A stretch of 30,193 bases of DNA from Nocardioidaceae bacterium UBA4001 (GTDB lineage: Bacteria; Actinomycetota; Actinomycetes; Propionibacteriales; Nocardioidaceae), in the NCBI GenBank assembly GCA_002384855.1, contig DGBP01000054.1:1-30193 (forward strand), read 5' to 3'. The notes under the pieces were generated by a model. It was not told the DNA's origin. It worked only from the letters and a program-made list of their open reading frames with translations, and did no database searches. Positions 7,631-16,584 of the stretch are shown here, in pieces. The translations under genes were made by a program, and so were the position numbers. Every line of letters starts with the position of its first letter. The stretch's first letter is position 1.

Positions 7631-9784
7631 ATGACCGACAGCTCCGAGGAACTTCCCGAGTCCAGCGGCGTGACGGTGGCCGAGACGCCGCCCGCGGCGC
7701 GCGAGGAGCACCAGGAGGTCGCGGAGCAGGTGGAGGAGGCGCGCTGGCGCTACTACGTCAAGGACGCTCCCACGATCTCCGACGCCGAGTTCGACCGTTT
7801 GATGCGACGGCTCGAGGAGCTCGAGGAGCAGTGGCCGGACCTGCGCACGCCGGACTCACCTACGCAGAGGGTCGGCGGCGCGGTGTCGACCGAGTTCACC
7901 CCCGTCGACCACATCGAGCCGATGATGAGCCTGGACAACGTGTTCTCCTTCGACGAGCTCGACGCGTGGGCGGCCCGGCTGCGGCGTGAGGGCGTGGAGG
8001 ACGCGGAGTTCCTGTGCGAGCTGAAGGTCGACGGGCTTGCGGTGAGCCTGCTCTACGAGGACGGTCGCCTGGTGCGTGGCGCGACGCGTGGCGACGGCCG
8101 CACCGGCGAGGACGTCACCCCGAACGTGCGGACCATCGACAACGTCCCGCACCGGCTCACCGGCACCGAGGAGTACCCCGTCCCCGCCCGCGTGGAGGTG
8201 CGCGGGGAGGTGTTCCTCCCGGTCGAGGCGTTCGAGCGGCTCAACGAGACGATGCTCGACACGGGTCGGGGGCCGTTCGCCAACCCCCGCAACGCAGCGG
8301 CCGGCTCGCTGCGCCAGAAGGACCCTCGGGTGACCGCGACGCGCCCGCTGGCACTGGTGTGCCACGGTCTCGGCGTCCGGGAGGGGTTCGAGCCGGCCCG
8401 CCAGTCGGAGTCCTACACCGCTCTGCAGGCGTGGGGCCTTCCGGTCAGCGACCTCGCCAAGGTCCTCCCCGACCTCGCCGCCGTCCGCGAGTTCATCGAC
8501 CACTACGGCGAGCACCGTCACGACGTGGAGCACGAGATCGACGGCGTGGTCGTCAAGGTCGACCAGGTCACGCTGCAGCGCCGGCTCGGGTCGACCTCGC
8601 GGGCCCCGCGGTGGGCGATCGCGTACAAGTACCCGCCCGAGGAGGTCAACACCACGCTGCTCGACATCCGGGTCAACGTGGGCCGGACGGGTCGCGTGAC
8701 GCCGTACGGCGTGATGACCCCGGTCAAGGTCTCGGGCTCCACCGTGGAGATGGCCACCCTCCACAACGCCCACGAGGTGAAGCGCAAGGACGTCCGCCCC
8801 GGCGACACGGTGATCCTGCGCAAGGCCGGCGACGTGATCCCCGAGATCGTGGGGCCCGTGCTCGACCTGCGGCCCGAGGGGCTCGAGGAGTGGGTGATGC
8901 CGACGGCGTGCCCCTCCTGCGGCACCAGCCTGGTGCAGGAGAAGGAGGGCGACGCGGACCTGCGCTGCCCCAACCACCGGTCCTGCCCGGCGCAGCTGCG
9001 CGAGCGGGTCTTCCACGTCTCGGGCCGAGGGGCCTTCGACATCGAGGTGCTCGGCTACGAGGCCGCCGACGCCCTGCTGTCGGCCGGCGTGCTCGAGGAC
9101 GAGGGCGACGTGTTCACCCTGACCGAGGAGCAGCTGCTCCGGGTGCCGATGTTCACCCGGGCCCCCAAGAAGGGCGAGGGCGACACCCCGGTGCTCTCGG
9201 CCAACGGCGCGCGTCTGCTGGCGAACCTTCAGGAGGCCAGGTCCCGGCCGCTGTGGCGCGTGCTGGTCGCGTTGTCGATCCGCCATGTCGGCCCGACGGC
9301 CGCGCGCGCTCTCGCGACCGAGCTCCACTCGATGGAGGCGATCCGCTCGGCCTCGGTGGAGGACCTCGCCGCGGTGGAGGGGGTCGGGCCGACGATCGCG
9401 GAGTCGATCCGCCGTTGGTTCGACGGGCCGGAGCGGGAGTGGCACCACGCCATCGTGGACAAGTGGGCCGCGGCGGGCGTGACCATGGCCGACGACGTGG
9501 ACACCTCCGTCCCGCGCCACCTCGAGGGGCTGAGCATCGTGGTGACCGGGTCGTTGACCGGCTTCAGCCGCGACCAGGCCAAGGAGGTGATCATCGCCCG
9601 TGGCGGCAAGGCGACCTCCTCGGTGTCGAAGAAGACCGACTTCGTGGTCGTCGGGGACGCCCCGGGCTCGAAGTACGACAAGGCTGTCTCGCTCGAGGTG
9701 CCCATCCTGGACGAGGACGGCTTCCGGCTCCTCCTCGACGAGGGGCCGGAGGCGGCGCGGGCGGTGGCCCAGGTCGGGGAGTGA
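7631..9784 (+). CDS. ligA: NAD-dependent DNA ligase LigA
   Basis: A 717-aa replicative ligase that seals nicks using NAD+. Order of domains: Ia (about 25-90, with RYYVKDAPTISDAEFD, the NMN-binding part), adenylation domain with active-site K132 in KVDG, OB fold (about 350-420), a four-cysteine zinc finger (CPSCGTSLVQ ... CPNHRSCPAQ), helix-hairpin-helix repeats with ALATELHSMEAI and AAVEGVGPTIAESI, and a C-terminal BRCT domain (LEGLSIVVTGSL to DEDGFRLLL). All expected domains and motifs are present and length is normal. The ATG at 7631 is used; an in-frame GTG 24 bases upstream is possible, and no good ribosome site is seen for either. Confidence 0.98.
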   Translation: MTDSSEELPESSGVTVAETPPAAREEHQEVAEQVEEARWRYYVKDAPTISDAEFDRLMRRLEELEEQWPDLRTPDSPTQRVGGAVSTEFTPVDHIEPMMSLDNVFSFDELDAWAARLRREGVEDAEFLCELKVDGLAVSLLYEDGRLVRGATRGDGRTGEDVTPNVRTIDNVPHRLTGTEEYPVPARVEVRGEVFLPVEAFERLNETMLDTGRGPFANPRNAAAGSLRQKDPRVTATRPLALVCHGLGVREGFEPARQSESYTALQAWGLPVSDLAKVLPDLAAVREFIDHYGEHRHDVEHEIDGVVVKVDQVTLQRRLGSTSRAPRWAIAYKYPPEEVNTTLLDIRVNVGRTGRVTPYGVMTPVKVSGSTVEMATLHNAHEVKRKDVRPGDTVILRKAGDVIPEIVGPVLDLRPEGLEEWVMPTACPSCGTSLVQEKEGDADLRCPNHRSCPAQLRERVFHVSGRGAFDIEVLGYEAADALLSAGVLEDEGDVFTLTEEQLLRVPMFTRAPKKGEGDTPVLSANGARLLANLQEARSRPLWRVLVALSIRHVGPTAARALATELHSMEAIRSASVEDLAAVEGVGPTIAESIRRWFDGPEREWHHAIVDKWAAAGVTMADDVDTSVPRHLEGLSIVVTGSLTGFSRDQAKEVIIARGGKATSSVSKKTDFVVVGDAPGSKYDKAVSLEVPILDEDGFRLLLDEGPEAARAVAQVGE

Positions 9785-9828
9785 CCCTCGGCTTTGCCCG
9801 CGACGCCGTAGCCGGTAGACAAGAGCCC

Positions 9829-10749
9829 GTGCTCGATTCGTGGTTTCCCCAGCTCGCGTTCAGCGCGGTGGTCGTCACGGCCCTCGCGCTGGTCGTCCTC
9901 CTCCGGGCCCGTGACCACACGCACAAGGCCGCGCCCGGTGGTGCGGCGCGCTGGGTGCGCGTCCTCGAGGCGGCTTCCCTGGTGGCGCTCGGCGGCTCGG
10001 GTGTCGCAGCGCTCCTCGGAGCCGGCCCCGGCGCCGCGGGCCTGGTCGCGGTACTGCTCGGCGGGTCGGTCCTGGGCTGGGCGCGCCTGCGCCGTGCCTG
10101 GCGCGTCGCTGCGGTGGCGACCTGGGGGAGCGGCACGGTGGCCGCGGCAGGCTCGCTGGTGTGGCTCGTCGAGAGCGTGGTCTCGGCCGGGTCGTTCGTC
10201 CCTGCCCTGCTCCTCCTGGCGCTGACCCCGATGGTGGTGTGGGGCGTGGTGTCCCTGCGGGAGCCGGTCCAGGCCTGGCTCGCGGGCTCCGGCCGTCCTC
10301 CTCTCCTTGCCCTCGCCGCGGCGGCAGCGCCTGCGCTCGCCGCGGTCGCCGTGGTCAGCAGCGTGCAGGCACCGCCCTCCCCGCGGGCCGGATCGTCGGA
10401 CACGGGCGCCGTCAGCCCGGCCGTCTCCTCGGGTCCCGGCGCACCCGGGGGAACGTCGTCGACGTCCGCCCCGGCCGGGACGCCCGGACCGACGACAGCC
10501 TCGCTCGCCGACGCCGAGGCCGTGACGACCGGCGGCACACCCGAGGCCGCGATGCCGACCCCGGAGGCCGGCTCGACCGAGGACGTGGCCACGGCCGCGC
10601 CCACGACGCCTGACCCGAGCGGGACAGCGACCCGCACGGCCCCGACCGCCTCACCGACGCCGGAGACCACGAAGACGCCAGGCTACGAGAAGGACAAGCC
10701 CCACCGGCCTACGGCCGCCCCCTCACCCGGCGGCGGCCGTCCGGACTGA
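9829..10749 (+). CDS. Integral membrane protein with Pro/Thr/Ser/Ala-rich tail
   Basis: I do not recognise a family. The 306-aa product, read from the GTG at 9829, has about five hydrophobic segments in the first 190 residues: LAFSAVVVTALALVVLL; two in the stretch VLEAASLVALGG to VLLGGSVLGW; VAAVATWGSGTVAAAGSLVWL; FVPALLLLALTPMVVWG; and LLALAAAAAPALAAVAVV. A tail of about 110 residues follows, dominated by P, T, S, A and G, and ends in charged YEKDKPHRP. Such low-complexity tails usually extend outside the membrane or into the wall. It follows ligA by 44 bases and overlaps the convergent B12-binding gene by 27 bases at the 3' end. The start codon is uncertain because there is no clear ribosome site. 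Confidence 0.7.
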   Translation: MLDSWFPQLAFSAVVVTALALVVLLRARDHTHKAAPGGAARWVRVLEAASLVALGGSGVAALLGAGPGAAGLVAVLLGGSVLGWARLRRAWRVAAVATWGSGTVAAAGSLVWLVESVVSAGSFVPALLLLALTPMVVWGVVSLREPVQAWLAGSGRPPLLALAAAAAPALAAVAVVSSVQAPPSPRAGSSDTGAVSPAVSSGPGAPGGTSSTSAPAGTPGPTTASLADAEAVTTGGTPEAAMPTPEAGSTEDVATAAPTTPDPSGTATRTAPTASPTPETTKTPGYEKDKPHRPTAAPSPGGGRPD

Positions 10750-11709
10750 GAGCAGGCGTGCTGCGGCGGGGTACTCCCGGACCACCCCGGCCAGCTCCAC
10801 GGCTACACGCTCGGTCGCTCCCGGCGGCGCCTTGCGGTGCTCCAGGACGTCCGCGAGCCAGGTCAGCGACTCGTCGAGCACCGTGCGGTCCTCGGTCACC
10901 AGGGCCCCGGCGACCGATCCCACCAGGTGCGGGAGGTGGTCCCCGAGGACGCGCTGCCACGGGTCAGCGGTCTCCTCGGTCGGCAGCAGGCGGTGTCGCA
11001 GCCGGGCCGTGAGCTCCTCGCGGTCGGCCTGGACGGCGAGCCCCTCCTCTGCGGTCGCGCTGGGCAGCGTCGGCATCGGCAGGGTCGCGGTCGGCAGCGC
11101 CCGGACCGCCAGGACCGCCGCGGCCCCGTCCGGGGCGTAGGCGTCCGCCCCCAGCGCGGCGGCCCGGCGGCCGTCGGTGTCGAAGGCCGCACCGCCCACG
11201 ACGACGGGCGTCCCGGTCGCGCGGACCGCCTCGACCTGACGTCGCACGCGAGGCAGGGAGGCTCCCAGCGAGCAGCTGAGCAGGACCGCCCGCGGTGCGG
11301 TCTCGTGGACGTGGCGCACCAGGTGCTCCGCCGACGAGTTGGCGCCCAGGTAGCTCACGGGCAGGCCGGCGGTGCGCAGGTGCTCGGCGACCAGCAGCGC
11401 GGGGAGCGCGTGCCACTCCTGCTCGACGCAGGTGACGACCACGGGCGCGGAGTGCTCCGAGGGCGGCGGCACCAACGCGCCGAGCAGGCCGAGCACGGCC
11501 TCGCTCACCGCGGTGGCGGCATGCTCCTGGGCCACGCTCCACGTGTCGCGGGCCCACAGCTCTCCGACGCGGGACTGGGCCGGCGCGATGACCTGGTTCA
11601 TCACGTCGAGCGGGCTCGCGCCCTCGGCCTGCAGGCGGCGTACGACCTCGAGGGCGCCGCCCCGGTCACCGCGGGAGACGACGGTGAGGTACTCCTCGGC
11701 GGCGCTCAC
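10723..11709 (-). CDS. Cobalamin-binding sensor-like protein (B12-binding_2 cap plus Rossmann domain)
   Basis: A 328-aa soluble protein. Residues about 1-80 form the helical cap seen in methionine synthase and CarH-type proteins, with W52-x9-E62-H63, the Wx9EH motif of B12 photoreceptors. The Rossmann domain (about 88-205) has E98-W-H100-A-L-P, equivalent to E/DxHxxG with Gly changed to Pro; H100 is the likely lower cobalt ligand. SCSLG and VVVGG complete the B12 site. The His that follows the Trp in Thermus CarH (photoproduct ligand, from memory) is Ala53 here. The last 115 residues are helical and unassigned, and there is no HTH, so output must be through a partner. The GTG start lies in a GTGA overlap with the upstream SpoIIE phosphatase gene, so the two are translationally coupled. 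It could instead be a redox or cobalamin sensor. Confidence 0.85.
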   Translation of the reverse strand: MSAAEEYLTVVSRGDRGGALEVVRRLQAEGASPLDVMNQVIAPAQSRVGELWARDTWSVAQEHAATAVSEAVLGLLGALVPPPSEHSAPVVVTCVEQEWHALPALLVAEHLRTAGLPVSYLGANSSAEHLVRHVHETAPRAVLLSCSLGASLPRVRRQVEAVRATGTPVVVGGAAFDTDGRRAAALGADAYAPDGAAAVLAVRALPTATLPMPTLPSATAEEGLAVQADREELTARLRHRLLPTEETADPWQRVLGDHLPHLVGSVAGALVTEDRTVLDESLTWLADVLEHRKAPPGATERVAVELAGVVREYPAAARLLSVRTAAAG

Positions 11710-13037
11710 CGGGCGTCCGGGTCGTTCTGCACGCCGAGGATGGCGATGTCGTCGTGGGCGCGGTCCCCGACGTGGCCCGCGAGCGCCATCGCGACCGTCT
11801 CGACGACGGCATGCACGTCGCCGCGAGGCGCCCCGGCGAGCACCTCGTGGAGCCGCTCCTCACCGAACTGCTCCTCGAAGCCGGGAGCCTCGAGCACCCC
11901 GTCGGTGAACATCAGACAGAGGTCGCCGGGGTGGAGGACCACCTCGGTCTCGTCGTAGTCGTGGGTGTCGAAGAGCCCGAGGACCGTGCCCTCGACGTCC
12001 ACCCGCTCGAGCGAGCCGTCGGCGCGTAGGAGGTAGGGCTGGGGGTGGCCGGCGGCGGCGACTGCGAGTGCGAGGTCGTCCCCGCGGCGTCGTGCCCGGG
12101 CGCACAGCGCGGTGACGAAGGTGCCGTCCCCCTCGCTGACGAGCACGCGGTTGACGAGGTCGAGGACCCGGGAAGGGCCGCGGTCGACGAGGGCGGCGGT
12201 GCGCACGGCCTGGCGGACCCGGCCGGTGAGCACGGCCGCCTCGACGCCCTTGCCGCACACGTCACCGAGCACCGCGGTCCAGTCCTCGTCGTCGCCGTGG
12301 ACGTCGTAGAAGTCGCCCCCGAGCGCCTCGTGCTCGAATGCCACGCGGTAGTACGTCGCCAGGCGTGCGCCCGGCATCTCCGGGAGGCTCGGGGGTGCGA
12401 GGTCGCGGCTCAGGACGCTCGCGACCCGACGGGAGTCCGCAAGGTTGCGGGTCGCGTCGAGGGTGACCGCGACGCCGTGCGCCACCTCGGTGAGGAACGC
12501 GACCGCTTCCTCGTCGAAGCCGTCGTCACCGCGCCGCGCCAGCGTGAGGGCGCCGAAGCCTCGGCCGCGCGCGCTCAGCGGGACCACGAGCAGGTCCGCG
12601 GGCCGGATGCCGTCGACCGCTGCGCGCAGCTCGGGCGCCGGCACGGCGGAGGCCAGGGCCCCGTTGTCGTCGAGCCCGCCGACGGAGACCAGGGTGAGCT
12701 CCCGCAGGCCGCGGGAGATCACCCGGCTCAGCGTCGAGGTGCCCTCGCGGGGGGCCGGGACGGAGGCCCGCTCGACGTCGCCGCCGCCGACCCGTGCATG
12801 GCAGTGCAGCAGCCCGGCCTCGCGGATCACGACCTGCGCCCAGTCGACGACGCCGGGTACGAGCATGTCCAGCACCAGGTCGACCGCACGCTCGGTCTGC
12901 ATCGAGCCGCCGACGTTGCGGGCCAGGCGGGCGAGGAAGGAGGCGCGCTCGGACCCCACGCGCAGCGATGAGGCGGAGTCCGGGTCCACGGTTGCGACCA
13001 GCAGGTCCTGCGTGGCGTGGTCCAGCTCTGCGGTCAC
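11706..13037 (-). CDS. GAF-domain SpoIIE/PP2C serine phosphatase (RsbU-like)
   Basis: A 443-aa cytosolic regulator. A GAF sensor domain covers about residues 26-195. The PP2C/SpoIIE catalytic domain covers about 205-437, with metal-binding acids in GGDFYD (D242, D245), GDVCGKG (D259), FTDG (D379) and HDDIAI (D429, D430); all are present, so it should be active. Proteins of this type dephosphorylate STAS anti-anti-sigma factors. The start is GTG 13037, preceded by AGGTGGA; an upstream in-frame extension to 13124 lacks conserved sequence. It is the first gene of a two-gene operon with the B12-binding protein. No anti-sigma, STAS or sigma gene is nearby, so the substrate is elsewhere in the genome. 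Confidence 0.92.
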   Translation of the reverse strand: MTAELDHATQDLLVATVDPDSASSLRVGSERASFLARLARNVGGSMQTERAVDLVLDMLVPGVVDWAQVVIREAGLLHCHARVGGGDVERASVPAPREGTSTLSRVISRGLRELTLVSVGGLDDNGALASAVPAPELRAAVDGIRPADLLVVPLSARGRGFGALTLARRGDDGFDEEAVAFLTEVAHGVAVTLDATRNLADSRRVASVLSRDLAPPSLPEMPGARLATYYRVAFEHEALGGDFYDVHGDDEDWTAVLGDVCGKGVEAAVLTGRVRQAVRTAALVDRGPSRVLDLVNRVLVSEGDGTFVTALCARARRRGDDLALAVAAAGHPQPYLLRADGSLERVDVEGTVLGLFDTHDYDETEVVLHPGDLCLMFTDGVLEAPGFEEQFGEERLHEVLAGAPRGDVHAVVETVAMALAGHVGDRAHDDIAILGVQNDPDAR

Positions 13038-13186
13038 GGTCCACCTGTCTCTTCGCGGGCAATTCCACCGATACTGCCACACGCCCCAGGCGTGCTCCAG
13101 GGGTGCGCGCGTGACGGGGGACACGACGTTGCCGGAGGGATCGTCGAGCCTCGGTAGGCGCGTTCGGGCGTGCCTCGCGGGAGCCC

Positions 13187-13192
13187 TAGGAT
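13187..13192 (+). promoter_or_regulatory. Candidate -10 element for gatCAB
   Basis: TAGGAT lies 67 bases before the gatC ATG. A weak -35 (TTCGGG) sits 18 bases upstream. A start near 13199 would give a leader of about 60 nt that includes the GGGGAG ribosome site before gatC. Visual match only. Confidence 0.35.
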
Positions 13193-13259
13193 GGACGTCC
13201 CGAGTCCGATCCGCTCGGCCTCAGCCACCAAGCACCGACCCAGGGGAGCGAGCACCCTC

Positions 13260-13556
13260 ATGCCCGAGATCACCCGTGAAGAGGTACGGCATCTCGCCGA
13301 CCTCGCACGGATCGACCTGAGCGATGCCGAGCTGGACCACCTGGCGCCCCAGCTCGCGGTCATCCTCGACTCGATCCGCTCGATCAGCGACGTCGCCGCG
13401 GACGACATCCCGCCGACCTCGCACCCGCTCCCGCTGACCAACGTGTTCCGCGAGGACGTCGCGCGCCCCGGGCTGACCGCGGAGGAGGCCCTCTCCGGTG
13501 CGCCCCAGGTCGAGGACCACCGCTTCGCCGTCCCGCGGATCCTGGGGGAGGAGTGA
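13260..13556 (+). CDS. gatC: Asp-tRNA(Asn)/Glu-tRNA(Gln) amidotransferase subunit C
   Basis: A 98-aa protein that stabilises the GatA-GatB interface in the transamidosome. It starts MPEITREEVRHLADLARIDLS, the standard GatC opening, has the linker PPTSHPLPLTNVFREDV, and ends FAVPRILGEE, the usual VPRIL tail. GGGGAG lies about 10 bases upstream of the ATG. First gene of gatC-gatA-gatB; its TGA is two bases before the gatA ATG. Confidence 0.96.
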   Translation: MPEITREEVRHLADLARIDLSDAELDHLAPQLAVILDSIRSISDVAADDIPPTSHPLPLTNVFREDVARPGLTAEEALSGAPQVEDHRFAVPRILGEE

Positions 13557-13558
13557 GC

Positions 13559-15088
13559 ATGAGTGACCTGGTCCGCCGTACCGCCGCCGACCTCGCCGAC
13601 GCGCTCGCCGCCGGCGAGACCACCTCCGTGGAGCTCACCGAGGCCCACCTGGACCGGATCGCCGCCGTCGACGGGGACGTCCACGCGTTCCTCCACGTCG
13701 ACCGCGAGGGCGCGCTCGAGCAGGCGCGCGCCTCCGACGAGCGTCGCGCCGCGGGCCGTCCCGCCGGGCCGCTCGACGGCGTGCCGGTGGCGGTCAAGGA
13801 CGTGCTCGCCACCAAGGGGCTCCCGACCACGTGCGGGTCGAAGATCCTCGAGGGCTGGGTGCCGCCGTACGACGCCACGCTGGTCACCCGGCTCCGGGAG
13901 GCCGGGCTCCCCATCCTGGGCAAGACCAACATGGACGAGTTCGCGATGGGCTCCTCCACGGAGCACTCGGCGTACGGGCCGACCCACAACCCCTGGGACC
14001 TCGACCGGATCCCCGGCGGCTCGGGGGGCGGCTCCGCTGCCGCTGTGGCTGCCTTCGAGGCGCCGCTGGCGATCGGCACCGACACCGGTGGCTCGATCCG
14101 CCAGCCCGGCGCCGTCACCGGCACGGTCGGCGTGAAGCCCACCTACGGTGGCGTCTCGCGCTACGGCCTCGTCGCACTGGCCAACTCCCTCGACCAGGCC
14201 GGCCCGGTGACGCGCACCGTGCTCGACGCCGCCCTGCTGCACGAGGTGATCGGCGGGCACGACCCGCTCGACTCCACGTCGGTCGACCAGCCGGTGCCCC
14301 CGGTCGTCGAGGCCGCCCGCCAGGGGGCCGCCGGTGACATGAAGGGGGTGCGCATCGGTGTGGTCAAGGAGCTGACCGGCGAGGGGTACCAGCACGGCGT
14401 CCAGGCCCGGTTCGACGAGTCGGTGCAGCTGCTCGTCGACGCAGGCGCCGAGGTCGTGGAGGTCTCCTGCCCGAGCTTCGTGCACGCCCTGGCGGCGTAC
14501 TACCTGATCCTGCCGAGCGAGGCGTCGTCGAACCTCGCGAAGTTCGACGCCATGCGCTACGGGCTGCGGGTCTACCCCGAGGGGGTCGAGGACCCGAGCG
14601 CCGAGGAGGTCATGCGGGCCACCCGCGACGCCGGCTTCGGTGACGAGGTCAAGCGCCGGATCATCCTGGGCACCTACGCGCTCTCGAGCGGCTACTACGA
14701 CGCCTACTACGGCCAGGCCCAGAAGGTCCGCACCCTGATCGGCCGGGACTTCGCGTCGGCGTTCGAGTCCGCCGACGTGCTGGTCTCCCCGACCGCGCCG
14801 ACCACGGCGTTCAAGCTCGGCGAGAAGCTCGACGACCCGGTGGCGATGTACCTCAACGACATCGCGACCATCCCCGCCAACCTCGCCGGTGTGCCCGGAC
14901 TGTCGGTGCCCAGCGGTCTCGCGGACGAGGACGCCCTGCCCACGGGCTTCCAGGTCCTCGCCCCGGCGCTGGCCGACGACCGTCTCTACCGGGTCGGCGC
15001 CGCGCTCGAGGCCGCGCTCCTCGACCGGTGGGGCGGGCCGCTGCTCGACAAGGCCCCCGCCCTGGCTGAGAAGGAGACCGTGCGATGA
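13559..15088 (+). CDS. gatA: Asp-tRNA(Asn)/Glu-tRNA(Gln) amidotransferase subunit A
   Basis: A 509-aa amidase-signature enzyme that hydrolyses glutamine and channels ammonia to GatB. The Ser-cisSer-Lys triad is visible: K80 in PVAVKD, S155 in IPGGSGGGSA and S179 in DTGGSIRQPG. The ATG at 13559 is chosen over the in-frame GTG at 13553 because GGAGG (13547-13551) is seven bases from the ATG but only one from the GTG. It overlaps gatB by ATGA at the 3' end. Length and motifs are normal. Confidence 0.97.
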   Translation: MSDLVRRTAADLADALAAGETTSVELTEAHLDRIAAVDGDVHAFLHVDREGALEQARASDERRAAGRPAGPLDGVPVAVKDVLATKGLPTTCGSKILEGWVPPYDATLVTRLREAGLPILGKTNMDEFAMGSSTEHSAYGPTHNPWDLDRIPGGSGGGSAAAVAAFEAPLAIGTDTGGSIRQPGAVTGTVGVKPTYGGVSRYGLVALANSLDQAGPVTRTVLDAALLHEVIGGHDPLDSTSVDQPVPPVVEAARQGAAGDMKGVRIGVVKELTGEGYQHGVQARFDESVQLLVDAGAEVVEVSCPSFVHALAAYYLILPSEASSNLAKFDAMRYGLRVYPEGVEDPSAEEVMRATRDAGFGDEVKRRIILGTYALSSGYYDAYYGQAQKVRTLIGRDFASAFESADVLVSPTAPTTAFKLGEKLDDPVAMYLNDIATIPANLAGVPGLSVPSGLADEDALPTGFQVLAPALADDRLYRVGAALEAALLDRWGGPLLDKAPALAEKETVR

Positions 15089-16581
15089 CGGCTGCCCCCG
15101 CCCTGATGTCCTTCGAGGAGGCCCTCGAGCGGTTCGACCCGGCCCTCGGTCTCGAGGTGCACGTCGAGCTGAACACCGCCAGCAAGATGTTCTGCGGCTG
15201 CGCGACCGAGTTCGGTGCGCCCCCGAACACCCAGGTGTGCCCGACGTGCCTCGGCCTGCCCGGGGCGATGCCGGTCGTCAACGGCACGGCCGTCGAGTCG
15301 GCGATCCGGATCGGACTCGCGCTCAACTGCAGCATCGCGCCGTGGTGCCGCTTCGCCCGGAAGAACTACTTCTACCCGGACATGCCGAAGAACTTCCAGA
15401 CCTCGCAGTACGACGAGCCGATCGCCTTCGACGGCTGGACCGAGGTCGAGGTGGACGGAGAGGTCTTCCGCATCGACATCGAGCGCGCCCACATGGAGGA
15501 GGACACCGGCAAGTCGCTCCACGTCGGCACCTCGGGCCGGATCCACGGCGCCGACTACTCGCTCGTCGACTACAACCGGGCCGGGATCCCGCTGATCGAG
15601 ATCGTGACCAGGCCGATCCGCGGCACCGGTGACAAGGCGCCGCTGGTGGCCAAGGCCTACGTCGCCCACCTGCGTGAGCTGCTGCTCGGCCTCGGGGTGT
15701 CCGACGTCCGCATGGAGCAGGGCTCGCTGCGCTGCGACGTGAACCTCTCGCTCGCGCCCTCCGGGGCCGGGACCCTCGGCACCCGCACCGAGACCAAGAA
15801 CGTCAACTCGCTGCGGTCGGTCGAGCGCGCGGTCCGCTACGAGATCGGCCGCCAGGCCGCCCGCCTCGTCGACGGGGAGCGGGTCGTCCAGGAGACCCGC
15901 CACTGGCACGAGGACACCGGCATCACCACCGCTGGCCGCGAGAAGTCCGACGCCGAGGACTACCGCTACTTCCCCGAGCCGGACCTCGTGCCCGTCGCCC
16001 CCGACGAGGCGTGGGTGGAGAGGCTCCGCGCGGAGCTGCCCGAGCCGCTGCGGGAGCACCGCGCCCGGCTGCAGAAGGAGTGGGGCTTCAGCGACCTCGA
16101 GATGCGCGACACGGTCGGCGCAGGTGCGCTGCACCTGGTCGAGGAGACCATCGCCGCCGGGGCGTCGCCCGCCGCGGCGCGCAAGTGGTGGCTCTCCGAC
16201 CTCGCCCGCCGCGCGAACGAGCGCGGCGTCGACCTCGCCGACCTCGGCGTCTCGCCGACGGACGTGGCGCGCGTCCAGCAGCTCGTCGACGAGGGCAAGG
16301 TCAACGACAAGCTGGCCCGCCAGGTCTTCGACGGCGTGGTCGCAGGTGAGGGGACGCCCGACGAGGTCGTCGCGTCCCGTGGCCTCGCGGTCGTCTCCGA
16401 CGAGGGTGCCCTGTCCGAGGCCGTCGACCGGGCCATCGAGGGCAACCCCGACGTGGCGGCGAAGATCCGCGACGGCAAGGTCGCGGCCGTCGGCGCGCTC
16501 ATCGGTGCGGTCATGAAGGAGATGCGCGGCCAGGCCGACGCGGGTCGGGTCCGCGAGCTGATCCTCGAGAAGCTCACCTGA
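15085..16581 (+). CDS. gatB: Asp-tRNA(Asn)/Glu-tRNA(Gln) amidotransferase subunit B
   Basis: A 498-aa subunit that phosphorylates the misacylated Glu or Asp on tRNA and amidates it with ammonia from GatA. The kinase-like cradle domain starts GLEVHVELNT. A zinc site is formed by MFCGCATEF and VCPTCLGLPG. Further family marks are RKNYFYPDMPKNFQ, HMEEDTGK, DYNRAGIPLIEIVT and EDYRYFPEPDL. The C-terminal helical and YqeY-like tail binds the tRNA elbow. Complete, coupled to gatA by ATGA. The organism presumably relies on this indirect route for at least one amide aminoacyl-tRNA. Confidence 0.97.
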   Translation: MTAAPALMSFEEALERFDPALGLEVHVELNTASKMFCGCATEFGAPPNTQVCPTCLGLPGAMPVVNGTAVESAIRIGLALNCSIAPWCRFARKNYFYPDMPKNFQTSQYDEPIAFDGWTEVEVDGEVFRIDIERAHMEEDTGKSLHVGTSGRIHGADYSLVDYNRAGIPLIEIVTRPIRGTGDKAPLVAKAYVAHLRELLLGLGVSDVRMEQGSLRCDVNLSLAPSGAGTLGTRTETKNVNSLRSVERAVRYEIGRQAARLVDGERVVQETRHWHEDTGITTAGREKSDAEDYRYFPEPDLVPVAPDEAWVERLRAELPEPLREHRARLQKEWGFSDLEMRDTVGAGALHLVEETIAAGASPAAARKWWLSDLARRANERGVDLADLGVSPTDVARVQQLVDEGKVNDKLARQVFDGVVAGEGTPDEVVASRGLAVVSDEGALSEAVDRAIEGNPDVAAKIRDGKVAAVGALIGAVMKEMRGQADAGRVRELILEKLT

Positions 16582-16584
16582 CCC

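Noticed and set aside
13038..13124. 29-codon N-terminal extension of the SpoIIE phosphatase
   Set aside because: No conserved sequence, and a good ribosome site (AGGTGGA) precedes the GTG at 13037.
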